In this document: positions 1 to 9,900 of the stretch, piece by piece | How the letters are laid out: the number at the start of each line of letters is the position of its first letter | How positions within the stretch are numbered: position 1 is the first letter of the stretch | Assembly (NCBI GenBank): GCA_965200235.1 | Contig: OZ241339.1 | Coordinates: 1,364,001-1,428,000, forward strand | DNA length: 64,000 nucleotides | Source of the DNA: Azotimanducus chitobiosivorans | GTDB taxonomy: Bacteria > Pseudomonadota > Gammaproteobacteria > Pseudomonadales > Azotimanducaceae | Direction of reading: 5' to 3' | Translations under genes and position numbers: made by a program | Notes under the pieces: generated by a model | What the model was told of the DNA's origin: nothing | The model's database searches: none | The model's input: only the letters and a program-made list of their open reading frames with translations

Positions 1-364
1 GCAAATCTATGTGATTATAGCGATTCGCCGCCCGTGCCACGGTCGCAGGCAGTCCGCTTGCGGTCCTTCAAATTGAGCTTGCGCGCAAGGGCGCAGAGAT
101 CAGCAATGATCGCGTGCGTCAATAGGCTGACATACGAAAACGGTTGGAGAGGACTCTCGTCAGCGACATCAGCGACATCGAGTTCGCAAGGTATGCAATG
201 GCATTGCGTGTTCATGCCTGTGGATATGGGGGCGCACAAGAACTTTTCAACCTTCCGCTCGAAACGTGACAACCGGCAACCTCGGTTCTCCGCATCAGGC
301 TGGACAGTCATTCACAAAACCCGCATCATGCCGCGTCAATTCAAACACTCAAGGAGGCCCAACA
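1..364. other. leader region upstream of the SDR gene; no gene recognised
   Basis: Small reading frames exist on both strands here, but none resembles a known family or has a convincing ribosome binding site. A short direct repeat (CAGCGACAT twice, around 163-180) lies in it. It presumably holds the promoter of the operon starting at 365, but I could not identify a clear -35/-10 pair. Confidence 0.4.
351..357 (+). promoter_or_regulatory. ribosome binding site of the SDR gene
   Basis: AAGGAGG lies seven bases before the ATG at 365. This strong Shine-Dalgarno sequence decides the start. The reading frame is open further upstream to 266, but that 33-residue extension is not SDR-like. Confidence 0.85.
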
Positions 365-1243
365 ATGGGAAGGCTTGACGGAAAGGTGGCACTTGTCACC
401 GGTGCTGGCGGCGGCCTTGGCCGCGCGCACGCACTATTGCTCGCGAACGAAGGGGCTTCGGTGGTTGTCAACGACCTTGGCGGCGCACGCGACGGTTCGG
501 GCGACGGCTCTTCGGCGATGGCCGATCAGGTCGTGCAAGAGATTGTCCAAGCGGGCGGGCAAGCTGTCGCCGACTACGGCTCGGTGACCAGCGAAGACGA
601 TGCCAAGGCGATGGTGAACACCGCATTTATGCATTTTGGCAGGCTCGATATTGTTATCAACAACGCAGGCATCCTGCGCGACAAATCGTTCAAGAACATA
701 ACCAACGAGATGTGGGACATCGTGGTTGAGGTGCACCTGCGCGGCACTTACCTCGTCACCAAGGCCGCGTGGGACAGGCTCATTGAACAAAACCAAGGCG
801 GGCGCATCATCATGACGAGCTCCACTTCCGGTCTCATCGGCAACTTCGGGCAGACCAACTATGGCGCCGCCAAGGCAGGCATTGCAGGCTTCATGCGCGT
901 GCTTGCGCTCGAAGGCGTGAAGTACGGCATCACTGTCAATGTGCTCGCACCCGCCGCTTGGTCAAGGCTCACTGAGGACATCATGCAATCGGGTGTCGAA
1001 GAACGCCTTGCCCCGGAGCGAGTCTCGCCAGCGGTCGCATGGCTCTGTACCGACGAGGCCAAAGACGTCACTGGTCGGCAGTTCTTCGTTGGCGGCAACC
1101 GAGTGGTACTGCTGTCTTGGCAAACAACTGAAATCGCCGACAAAGATGCCGACGATGCGCCGTGGACGCTCGATGAGATCGGCGCGGCCATGCAAGAATC
1201 CATTGGCACCTGGCCAAGACTCTTGCGGCCGATGGACCTCTAA
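365..1243 (+). CDS. SDR-family dehydrogenase, (3R)-hydroxyacyl-CoA dehydrogenase-like (MFE-2 type)
   Basis: A 292-residue classical short-chain dehydrogenase. Visible motifs: the NAD(P)-binding TGAGGGLG at residues 12-19, NNAG at 99-102, a catalytic Ser near 153, and Tyr166-xxx-Lys170. The opening GRLDGKVALVTGAGGGLGRA and the loop VNDLGG...DGSG are characteristic of the (3R)-hydroxyacyl-CoA dehydrogenase domain of multifunctional enzyme type 2 (HSD17B4-like). Many bacteria carry this as a stand-alone enzyme acting on beta-hydroxyacyl-CoA or steroid side-chain intermediates. Expected to be cytosolic. The fold and cofactor are seen directly; the substrate is inferred. It is the first gene of a three-gene plus-strand run; the next gene starts 5 bases after its stop. 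Confidence 0.9.
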   Translation: MGRLDGKVALVTGAGGGLGRAHALLLANEGASVVVNDLGGARDGSGDGSSAMADQVVQEIVQAGGQAVADYGSVTSEDDAKAMVNTAFMHFGRLDIVINNAGILRDKSFKNITNEMWDIVVEVHLRGTYLVTKAAWDRLIEQNQGGRIIMTSSTSGLIGNFGQTNYGAAKAGIAGFMRVLALEGVKYGITVNVLAPAAWSRLTEDIMQSGVEERLAPERVSPAVAWLCTDEAKDVTGRQFFVGGNRVVLLSWQTTEIADKDADDAPWTLDEIGAAMQESIGTWPRLLRPMDL

Positions 1244-1248
1244 GACAT

Positions 1249-2202
1249 TTGGATTCCATCACACAGTTCGCGCTCGGCGCCGCGATTGGCGAAGCCATCG
1301 TCGGCAAGAAAGCTGGCTGGCGTGCGCCGCTTATCGGCGGCGCGGTCGCAAGCCTGCCTGACCTTGATGTGCTCTATCCGTTCGCGAGCGATGTCGCGTC
1401 GTTCACATGGCACCGAGGAGTCACGCATTCCCTGTTCGTGCTTGCATTGGCGGTGCCAATTGTCACTTGGGGACTTCTTCGCACGCCTCTTGCTCGACTT
1501 GGCAGCGCCCGCGAGTGGGGGCTTGTCGTCTTTCTCGCATTGCTCACGCATCCGCTGCTCGATGCGCTGACTATCTACGGCACGCAGCTCCTCTGGCCTC
1601 TGCCCGCGCCGCCGGTGATGTGGTCAACACTCTTCATCATTGACCCGTGTGTGACCCTTCCGCTTGTTCTCGGCGTGCTTGCCGTGCGCACGGCGTCCCG
1701 ATTCGAGACGTTCCGGCACGGCAATACCCTCGGCCTCGCCCTCGCATGCGCCTACATCAGTTGGAGCGTCGCCGCCAAGCTCCATGTGGACCGAGTGTTC
1801 GCAGATGCCTTGCAGGCGCGCGGCATTGTCGTCGAGCGCATGATCAGCACACCGCTCCCGTTCACGACACGAAGCTGGCGCATGGTCGCCATCCATGAAG
1901 GCGGCTATACGCAAGGCGTTCATCGAATTGGTGGCGAGACGCATCTCGCATCTTTCGAGTCAAGTCCGGAACTGCTTGGCGGACTGCCCGCAAGTGTTGA
2001 TATCGAACGGCTCAAGTGGTTCACGGGCGGCTTCTACAAGGTCACGGAAGAGGACGGCATCATCGTCTTGACGGACCTGCGCATGGGACACGAACCCAAC
2101 TATGCCTTTCGATTTGATGTCGGCCCCGATGCGATTGCGGCCAGGCAGCTACCGTCCACCATTGATGTTGAGCGTTTCTTGGAGACCTACGACGCGCTAT
2201 GA
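1249..2202 (+). CDS. YdjM/DUF457-type membrane-bound putative metal-dependent hydrolase
   Basis: 317 residues starting with TTG (codes as Met), the only sensible start because the family-typical N-terminus DSITQFALGAAIGE follows at once. Conserved family features: PDLDVLYPF near residue 39, WHRGVTHS near 59-66 and LTHPLLDALTIYG near 100, whose His and Asp residues are thought to bind metal. Several hydrophobic stretches (for example around 67-85, 90-110, 120-145 and 160-180) suggest an inner-membrane protein. The family is usually annotated as an inner-membrane metal-dependent hydrolase with no firmly known substrate. It starts 5 bases after the SDR stop without its own clear Shine-Dalgarno, so translational coupling is likely. 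Confidence 0.8.
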   Translation: MDSITQFALGAAIGEAIVGKKAGWRAPLIGGAVASLPDLDVLYPFASDVASFTWHRGVTHSLFVLALAVPIVTWGLLRTPLARLGSAREWGLVVFLALLTHPLLDALTIYGTQLLWPLPAPPVMWSTLFIIDPCVTLPLVLGVLAVRTASRFETFRHGNTLGLALACAYISWSVAAKLHVDRVFADALQARGIVVERMISTPLPFTTRSWRMVAIHEGGYTQGVHRIGGETHLASFESSPELLGGLPASVDIERLKWFTGGFYKVTEEDGIIVLTDLRMGHEPNYAFRFDVGPDAIAARQLPSTIDVERFLETYDAL

Positions 2203-2230
2203 TGCCTTCACCTTTGCAGGAATCAGCGCC

Positions 2231-3367
2231 ATGAGCATAGAACCTTTTCGCATCAATGCCAGCGACGCCGAGATCGAAGATCTTCGCCATCGACTCGAAC
2301 GCACGCGGCTCCCAGATGCCGAAACGCCTGACGACTGGTCGCAGGGCATCCCGCTTGCCTACATGCGCGAAATCATCGACTACTGGCGCGACGACTACGA
2401 CTGGCGTGCGCGCGAGACGCGCATCAACGCCTTTGATCAGTTCCGCACGACAATCGATGGATTTGGCGTGCATTTCGTGCACATCCGATCAAACGTGCCC
2501 GATGCCGCGCCGCTGATCATGACCCACGGCTGGCCCGGCTCCATCATCGAATTCCTCAAGGTCATCGGCCCCTTGACCGACCCAGAGGCGCACGGCGGCG
2601 ACGCCAAGGATGCCTTTCATGTGGTGTGCCCTTCCCTGCCCGGCTATGGATTCTCGGACAAGCCGAGCACGCCGGGAACCGGTGTCGAAGCCATCGCCGA
2701 TCTCTGGACGAAACTCATGCGCGCACTCGGTTATGAGCGTTACTTCGCACAAGGCGGCGACTGGGGTGCGATGGTGACTACGCACATCGGCGCGCGCGAC
2801 CCAGAGGGCTGCCTCGGCATTCATACCAATATGCCGGTTATTGACTTCTCCAAGCTTGTCTTCGACAGAGAACTCACCCCGCGCGAGATCGAAGCCTTTG
2901 CAGGTGGGAAGCACTATCAGGACTGGGATTCAGGCTATTCGAAGCAGCAGAGAACGCGGCCGCAGACCTTGGGCTACGGCCTTGTTGACTCGCCCGCAGG
3001 CCAAGCGTCTTGGATTCTTGAGAAGTTCTGGGCGTGGACAGACTGTGACGGACATCCGGAGAACGTCCTTGAACGCGACGAGCTGCTCGATAACGTCATG
3101 ATGTACTGGCTGCCGGCGACTGGCGCTTCGTCAGCACGGCTGTACTGGGAGAGCTTTGGCAACAGGGACGAGGTGATTGTCGAAGTACCGATGGCAGGAA
3201 GCATATTTCCGAAGGAAATTTTCCGCATCACCGAAGAGTGGGCGGCGCACTGCTATAAGAACATTGTCTACTGGAACGAACTCGACAAGGGCGGACACTT
3301 CGCGGCGTTTGAGCAGCCAGAAGCGTTCGTCAAGGAAGTGCAAAGCGGCTTTCGCTGCATGCGCTAG
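2231..3367 (+). CDS. epoxide hydrolase (alpha/beta-hydrolase with EHN domain)
   Basis: 378 residues. The N-terminal ~110 residues are the epoxide hydrolase N-terminal domain, with RLPDAETPDDWSQG and YWRDDYDWRARE. The alpha/beta-hydrolase core follows, with HGWPGS (99-104, oxyanion side), nucleophile Asp177 in GGDWG, and catalytic His356 in KGGHFAAFEQPE. The length and motif order fit microsomal-type epoxide hydrolases, which open epoxides to diols; the natural substrate is unknown. I chose the ATG at 2231 because AGGA (2218-2221) lies nine bases upstream and because the frame's earlier ATG at 2102 falls inside the preceding gene. Only 28 bases separate it from the membrane protein gene, so the three genes are probably one operon. 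Confidence 0.92.
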   Translation: MSIEPFRINASDAEIEDLRHRLERTRLPDAETPDDWSQGIPLAYMREIIDYWRDDYDWRARETRINAFDQFRTTIDGFGVHFVHIRSNVPDAAPLIMTHGWPGSIIEFLKVIGPLTDPEAHGGDAKDAFHVVCPSLPGYGFSDKPSTPGTGVEAIADLWTKLMRALGYERYFAQGGDWGAMVTTHIGARDPEGCLGIHTNMPVIDFSKLVFDRELTPREIEAFAGGKHYQDWDSGYSKQQRTRPQTLGYGLVDSPAGQASWILEKFWAWTDCDGHPENVLERDELLDNVMMYWLPATGASSARLYWESFGNRDEVIVEVPMAGSIFPKEIFRITEEWAAHCYKNIVYWNELDKGGHFAAFEQPEAFVKEVQSGFRCMR

Positions 3368-3675
3368 ACATTATGTATTGACCTTGCCTTCCGCCGCAGG
3401 AAGTCAGACAAGACCTTCCAACGCAAAGATGATACGCCAGTTACTAAGCAAAAAACTCCCTCGGCGCAGGCGCCCAAGGCGGCTATCCATGTGTCCGTAT
3501 TACAAGGAATTTTCGGCATCTAAACAGATGCCCATTTCAAAACCTACATAGGCTACAATACCCGCTAGCAAATAGATGGCGTGGAAGGGCTTGGGAGTGA
3601 CAACGGGCGCACGCATTGCTCCAGCCAAGAATGTCGAGTCTATCATCTCGCCTACCGCGCTGATACAGGCATGTA

Positions 3676-3711
3676 TTTTGCTAATTTTGCTAATTGCTGT
3701 AATGCTGTAAT
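3676..3711. repeat. two adjacent short tandem repeats (9 bp x2, then 8 bp x2)
   Basis: TTTTGCTAA occurs twice back to back (3676-3684, 3685-3693). GCTGTAAT occurs twice back to back (3696-3703, 3704-3711). The AT-rich block lies about 240 bases before the giant gene. Copy-number change here could alter promoter spacing, which is inference. Confidence 0.75.
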
Positions 3712-3880
3712 AGGGGTCAGAAGCTATTGGAGGTGGGAGACGTTCCGAAACTGAACCGTGCAGGCAGCCTGCGTCGCTTGGCGCGTGCTCACAATCCATA
3801 GGCATCAGGCATATGTAAACAAGAAACAGAAGGACAATAGGTTGAACAAGGTAAGGCATCCTCGAATCAGCACGTTCTGC

Positions 3881-3895
3881 GGAGGACGGGTGTTG
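3881..3895 (+). promoter_or_regulatory. Shine-Dalgarno sequence with GTG/TTG start candidates leading into the C tract
   Basis: GGAGGA at 3881-3886 is followed by GTG at 3890 and TTG at 3893; the GGAGG core is seven bases from the TTG. This is the only strong ribosome binding site near the giant gene. The frame from these codons runs through the C12 tract and stops at 4001-4003. It is out of frame with the giant gene by one base, so a tract of 11 or 14 C would join the two. Confidence 0.6.
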
Positions 3896-3933
3896 AGTCA
3901 GCCTAGATTTGAATCAGCCCTATTTGATGTAAG

Positions 3934-3945
3934 CCCCCCCCCCCC
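3934..3945 (+). repeat. homopolymeric C12 tract at the 5' end of the giant autotransporter gene
   Basis: Twelve consecutive C residues end five bases before the ATG at 3951. Long poly-C/poly-G runs at the 5' end of surface-protein genes are well-known contingency loci that change length by slipped-strand mispairing. The tract lies between the best ribosome binding site and the signal peptide, so its length would set the reading frame. Confidence 0.7.
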
Positions 3946-3950
3946 GCAAC

Positions 3951-6900
3951 ATGCGCGAGACGCTTGTGCGCATGGAGACAGGAGCGCGGCGTTGGTGTCT
4001 TAGCATGCTGCGCGGCTTCCCGAATCGCATTGCAGGGATACTCGCCGCGCTATGCCTGCTGCCGGGCGCGGCCTCGGCCTCGGACGATTGGCCCCGAGTC
4101 AAAATCGAGAAAGTGACCCTTGACGGCAGCGCTGCAGCACTCCCTGCAACCGGCATTACCGAAGGCCAGACGATCCTTGTCCACATTCGTACCACAAGCA
4201 ATCGCTCGCAGTCTATAAAGCTGAGATTCGATGTCAAAGAAGACGATAACCTCGACTTCCTGAACGCCCCCTCTCCGGGCGACAATCCGCATCAAGGCGT
4301 GGGCCAAGGGTTCAATAAGAGGCAGTTCAATGTCGAAAATGGAGAGCGCACGCATACGATCAAGATCAGCACCAAGGTGGATTCGGGGAAGTGCAGAGAC
4401 GGGGAGATCGAGGTCGTTCTGAGTCGACCCGTACCTGGTGTAGACGGGGAGCAGGGCCAATACAGAATCTCTGGAGTCTGGACCGAGAACAAAGTGACCA
4501 TCCCGGTGAGGGATGCCGGCCCCTGCCCGACGATCTCGATCGAGCCGGATGCGGCTCTGGAGCGTGACGGCGTCACCGAAGGTGGCGCCTTCGATTTCAC
4601 GCTGAAGCGGATCTTTCCAAAACTCAACGACCCGGAGGTGCGCCTGAACTGGGAAGTCGTTGACGCCAGTTCCCGTGACTTTCTGCCGAGCGCGGAAGAA
4701 GGGCGCAAGTCCCACGACCTGCCGGCCTATGCCATTGGAGATGGCGGCGCGAGAAACGTGGAGCACGAGGCCCGGGTGCAAACCCGGATCGATCCTAGGA
4801 GCGGCAGCGGCACGGTCACGATCAAGCTGCTGGAGGGCGACTACTACCTCGGAACGAAAACCACGCTCACCGTGCCCGTGAAGGACGATACCGGCTATGC
4901 CGAGCGGGTGCTTAGCGTGCCTGACCTCAAGGTGGCGGAAGACCATAGCTACCGCTATCCGGGCGGGCTGGCGGATATCCCGGGCTTTCAGCTCCCGATC
5001 CTGCTTTCCGGCGACATCTCCACGAGCGCGACACCCCCCAGCGTCAGGATGTCGTTCGTCAGCAGCGGCAGCGGCTGCGAGGCCACCGCGAATCCGCAGG
5101 ACCTAGGGGAATGGAACAGCGGCACCTCTGACTATCAGCCGCGACAAGACTACCCCGCGCCCGTCGAGTTCAATTGGGACAGCAGCAGCCAGTCTCGAGA
5201 ACGGATATTCAGAGGCGTCCTGACGAACGACAAATACCATGAGGGCGACGAAATCCTCTGCTTGAAGCTCGACCAGCCCAACTCGCTCAAGCTGCCGGGC
5301 GGCGCCAGCGAGCACTTCGCCACCGTCACTATCACGGACGACGATCCGGCGCCCACCCTCAGTATCTCTCCGCAGAGCGGCGCCGAGCACAAAACACGGG
5401 CATCAGCCCTCACCTTCATCGTCACACTCGTCAACCCGCCCGCCGGCAAGGCCGTGACCTTGAAATACAAAGACACCGGCAACGGCACTGCGAAATCGGG
5501 CGTGGACTACACGGCGGTGGCCAATGGCACGATCACCTTCGCCGCCGATGCCGACGATGCGCCGCAGGCGCGCACCATCTCGGTCGATATCATCGATGAC
5601 GATATCGTCGAGGAGGACGAGACCGTGGCGCTGCGTTTCAGTCAGGCGCAGAACGCGGACTTCAAGGACGGCGCCCGCGGCGTCACGATTCGGGGCATCA
5701 TCACCGACAACGACAGCCACAAGCCGGAAGTGCGGCTGCGCGAGGCCGCGCCGGGCGCCGGGCCTGTCGTGGTGCAGGAGGGCGGCACCGCGGTCTTTCA
5801 CGCCGACCTTTATGTGTTCAAGGACGACAAGTGGCAAATCGGCACCCATGGCAACAGAATCGAGTTGACGTGGGCGATCGCCGGGATCAATGGCGCGTCG
5901 CCCGGCGACGACGACTTCCCTGAGAGTTTCGTATCCACCAGCTATGACGCGACAAGGAGGGACAGCATCGCCGCCGGCCAAACCAGCGTCACGCTCAACG
6001 TGCCAACCCGCTCCGACGGCGCCGACGAGCCGACCGAGAAGTTCGAGGTCTCCCTGCAGTCAGCCTCCGAGCGCAGGTCCGGCACGATCATCTCGAATGC
6101 GCGCGAAATACTCACAAGCGACGCCAAGGCCACCGGCGAGATCGACGACGGCCCCACGCTACGCATCTCTGCGCCAGCGAAAAAAGCCACCGAGGGCAAT
6201 CCGCTGAAGTTTCCGGTCAGCATCGGCGTGCCCGCAACGCAAGAAATCACGGTCAAGTGGAGGACCAGAACGTTCCCCGAGCAAAGCGCCAAACCCGGCA
6301 CGGACTACACGCAAGTTCCGAAAGATGCCCGTAAAAAAATCACCTTCAAGCCCGGGGAAACCGACAAGGTCATTGTCGTTGAAACCCTTGACGACAGCAT
6401 CGACGAGCCCGACGAGGATTTCTCGGTGCTGCTGGTCGATCCCAAGGTGGCCGGCCTCGACCTCGGGCCGCTCAGCGCGGTCGGCATCATCCGCGACAAC
6501 GACAAGCGCCCCGAGATCACCATCGGCGACGCCTCCGCCACCGAGGGCGCCAGGCTGACCCTGCCGATCACCCTCTCACCGGCGCCCGCGGTGGCGGTCA
6601 AGCTCGAATGGTACGTGCGCCCGTTCGGCACCTATCCCGCCACCCCGGGCGTGGACTTCACCGGCCCGGAGCGCGGCGAGATCCCCGTCGCGGCGGGCAC
6701 GGCCAGCGCCAGCCTTGAAATCCCCACCGTCGATGACGAGACGGACGAGCCCCAAGAAACCTTCGAGGTGGCGCTGTTGATCGCCCGTGAAGAACCGCTG
6801 TTCTTTTCGAGCAGTCAGCAGTCCGACATCCTCGCCCCGCTCACCGCCACCGCCACCATTGAGGACAACGACACGCCGAGCTTGACCATCAACGACTTGG

Positions 6901-9900
6901 AAGTGAAGGAAGGCGAGTCGGCGGTGTTCACGGTGCGCCTTTCCAGCCCGCGCACCTATCCGGTGGAGGTGGAGTTCAAGACCAAGGACGGCGGGGGTCC
7001 GACAAGGCCGGATCTTGAGGGTAAACAGGTTCCCGGGGAGGTGGCCCGGGGCACAGGCCCGGCCAGGGACTACGACGGCGTCACCACGCCGCGCACGGTC
7101 ACCTTCGCGCCGGGCGAGACCATGAAGAGGCTGGCGCCGATCCGGGTGGTGGACGATGACGAACCGGAGAGCTTCTCGGAGTACTTCCAGGGCATCATCT
7201 CCCTTCCGTCCGGCGCCGACAGCACCAAGGCGGCCATCGCCAATGGCACCGGCCTCGTCAGGATCGCCGACAACGACACCACGCGCTACTGGATCGCGAA
7301 CAGGGACACCACCGTCCGCGAGGGGCGGCCGGTGCGCATCCTCGTCAAGCGCGACCAAACCGCGGTCGCCGCAAGTAACCTGATCGGCTGCATCACGGGG
7401 ACGGGACCCCACGACGCGGGCGGTCACGCCGGAACGCACGACACAAAATATCCCACCCCTTCCAACAGGATTGATGCCTATACCAACGCGGCAAACGACC
7501 CGGCGAGCGCCTGCGGCCGCGCCCGTGACGGGTCGAGTCAGGCCTATTTCTCGTTCGCCGCGGGCGAGGACGAAGCGAGCTTCTGGGTTCGCACCGTCGA
7601 CGACGACCGCAAGGAGCCCGACGAGACCTTCTTCGCGTGGTTCGACACCACGTCGGTCGTCGGCGGGGTAACCTCGCCACAGGACGCCTACAGGGGCAAG
7701 AAGGTCTTCACGATCCTGGACGACGACGACATCCACCGCTTCCGGGTGGTCAGCGCCAACTCGCCTTGGGAAGGCAAAGACGCGCATTTCGACATCTACG
7801 TGGACAGCGACGCGGGCTTGGCGGCGCTAAAGGCGAGCACTACCCCCCTGCGTGTCCTGTTCACCTACGGCGCCGATACCGACACCGCTACGGCAGGCAC
7901 CCACTATGAAAAACCAGCTACCCTAATACTCAGTCTCCCGGACCTGTCGTCCGTCACCGCCAAAACGCAGCCGGTGGGAAGGATTGCCATCAAAACCATT
8001 GGCGATAACACGCTCGATGGCGACAAGACCCTGACCATCTCCATCACAGGGATTACCGCTGGCGGCGCCTCATTCCGAGCCGCACCCGGTGGCGACACCG
8101 CCACCGCCACCATCCGCGACGACGAAGCCTACCACCTGAGCGTTGCGGACACGGCGGCCGACGAGGGCGACGACGCCATCATCCCGGTGCGTATCTCGAA
8201 AGCGGCGGATCGGGACATCACCGTCTTCTTCAGAACCCGGGGCGGCACCGCCAAGGCGCCGCGCGACTTCACCGCCTGCACCGCAAGCGATCCTGGATGC
8301 CAGGTGACGATCCCCGCCGGCGAAACCGAGGCGCAGCTGCGCATCCCCACCACCGAAGACACGACGCCCGAGCGGACCGAGCAGTTCAGGGTCACCATCC
8401 AGCGGGTCGATTTTCTCGACATCATCATCGACGAGCGTGTCGCCGTCGTGAAGATCCGCGACGACGATGCCCGGAGCGTGGCGATTGCCGACCTCGCCGA
8501 CGCCAGCGTGGCGGAGAACGAAGCTTGGACTTCCGCAACGCCCTCGACCTCGGGCGTGCCCGACGGCGGCTTGGCGTGGACCCTTGAAGGCGACGACGCC
8601 GCGCAGTTCACCATCGACCCCGACACCGGCGTAGTGACGCTGCCCGCGCAGAACTTCGAGGCTGCGCAGGACACCGACACGGACAACGTCTATGACATCA
8701 CCGTGCGCGTCACCGACGAAGACGGCAACACCGGCACGTTCGAGCTGTCGGTGACGGTGACCGACGTCATCTACGGGCAGGTCAACACCAACAATGGCGT
8801 CGGCTGGTCAGGTATCGTCGAAGTCACCGAAGGCGCGCCCGTGGGCGCCAGCTTCGCCTACCAGCCCTACGGCACCCAAGGCGATGTGGCGGGCCGGCCC
8901 GCTTCGGTGGGGCTGACCTGGCGCCTCAGCAGGCCTAGCGGGAGCGGCGTGGCGAGCGTGGCCGACCGGACGCTGTCCGGCGCAGGCGGCCCCGTGACCC
9001 TGCAATACAAGGCCAGCGCCGCATCGCTGATCGAGCTCGCCCGCACCGTGATCGATACGATCGAAGAGCCGGGTCTCGAAACCTTCCACGTCATAGTGGA
9101 AACCGACAACGACGACGTGCTGTTCCACGATGCGGTCGGCAGCGAGCGCACCACCTCCAACACCAACAGCGCCCCGCTCGCCTTCGGCATCCGTGACGGC
9201 GCTGCGCCGAGCTTGGAGATCAAGCCGACGACGCTGCGCCTCGAAGAGAGCGATACCGCATCCACCACAGAGGTCAAGGAGAACGAGAAGACCTACCAGG
9301 CGCGGCTCAATTTCGCGCCGTTCGCCGATGCCCGAGTCGCCATGAGCCTCACGCCGTCAACCACGCGCCTGACGCTCGACAAGAACGCTCTCACCTTCAC
9401 GTCGGCGAACTGGAACGACTGGCAGACGGTCAAGGTCAGCGCGGTGGACGACAACGTGGCGAACGATCCGCCGGTGCAGGAGGTCGTGATCGGCCATGCT
9501 GTCACAGGCGCCGGCGGCATCAGTGTCGCCGCAGACAGCGTCACCGCGACGGTGAACGACGATGATGCGTTCAGCTTCGCCGTCGCCGACGCGGGCGCCA
9601 CGGAGGGCGACGCCGTCACCTTCACCGTCACCCGCTCCGGGGCGACCGGCGCGGCCGCGACGGTCAAGTGGAACACCGCCGCCGATCCCGCCGAAGACGC
9701 CAGCCCGGCCACTGCCGGCACCGACTACACGGCAGTGACGACGGCCCGGACCCTCTCCTTCGCCGCCGGCGACAGCGCCAAGACCTTCACTGTCGCCACC
9801 GCCGAGGACAGCCTCCACGAGGGCGATGAGACCTTCCTAGTGGAGCTGAGCGATGCCACCGGCGGCGCGACCATCGCCGACGCTGAGGCCACCGGCACCA

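Larger units (their letters stand above)
3368..3950. other. intergenic control region before the giant autotransporter
   Basis: 583 bases without a recognisable gene, more AT-rich than its surroundings. It contains a weak hairpin (CTTCC at 3388-3392, GGAAG at 3399-3403) after the epoxide hydrolase, with no T-run, so it is at best a poor terminator. It also contains two short tandem repeats (3676-3711), a Shine-Dalgarno sequence (3881-3886) and a C12 tract (3934-3945). These are listed separately. Confidence 0.6.

Noticed and set aside
1..311. Small genes on either strand at the left edge
   Set aside because: No family similarity, no ribosome binding site and overlapping opposite frames; probably chance open frames.
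3388..3403. Rho-independent terminator after the epoxide hydrolase
   Set aside because: A five-base-pair stem with no T-run is too weak to call.
3758..4003. A separate small protein of 81 residues upstream of the giant gene
   Set aside because: No family resemblance, and it ends just inside the giant gene. Its 3' part is better explained as the out-of-phase leader of the giant protein through the C tract.
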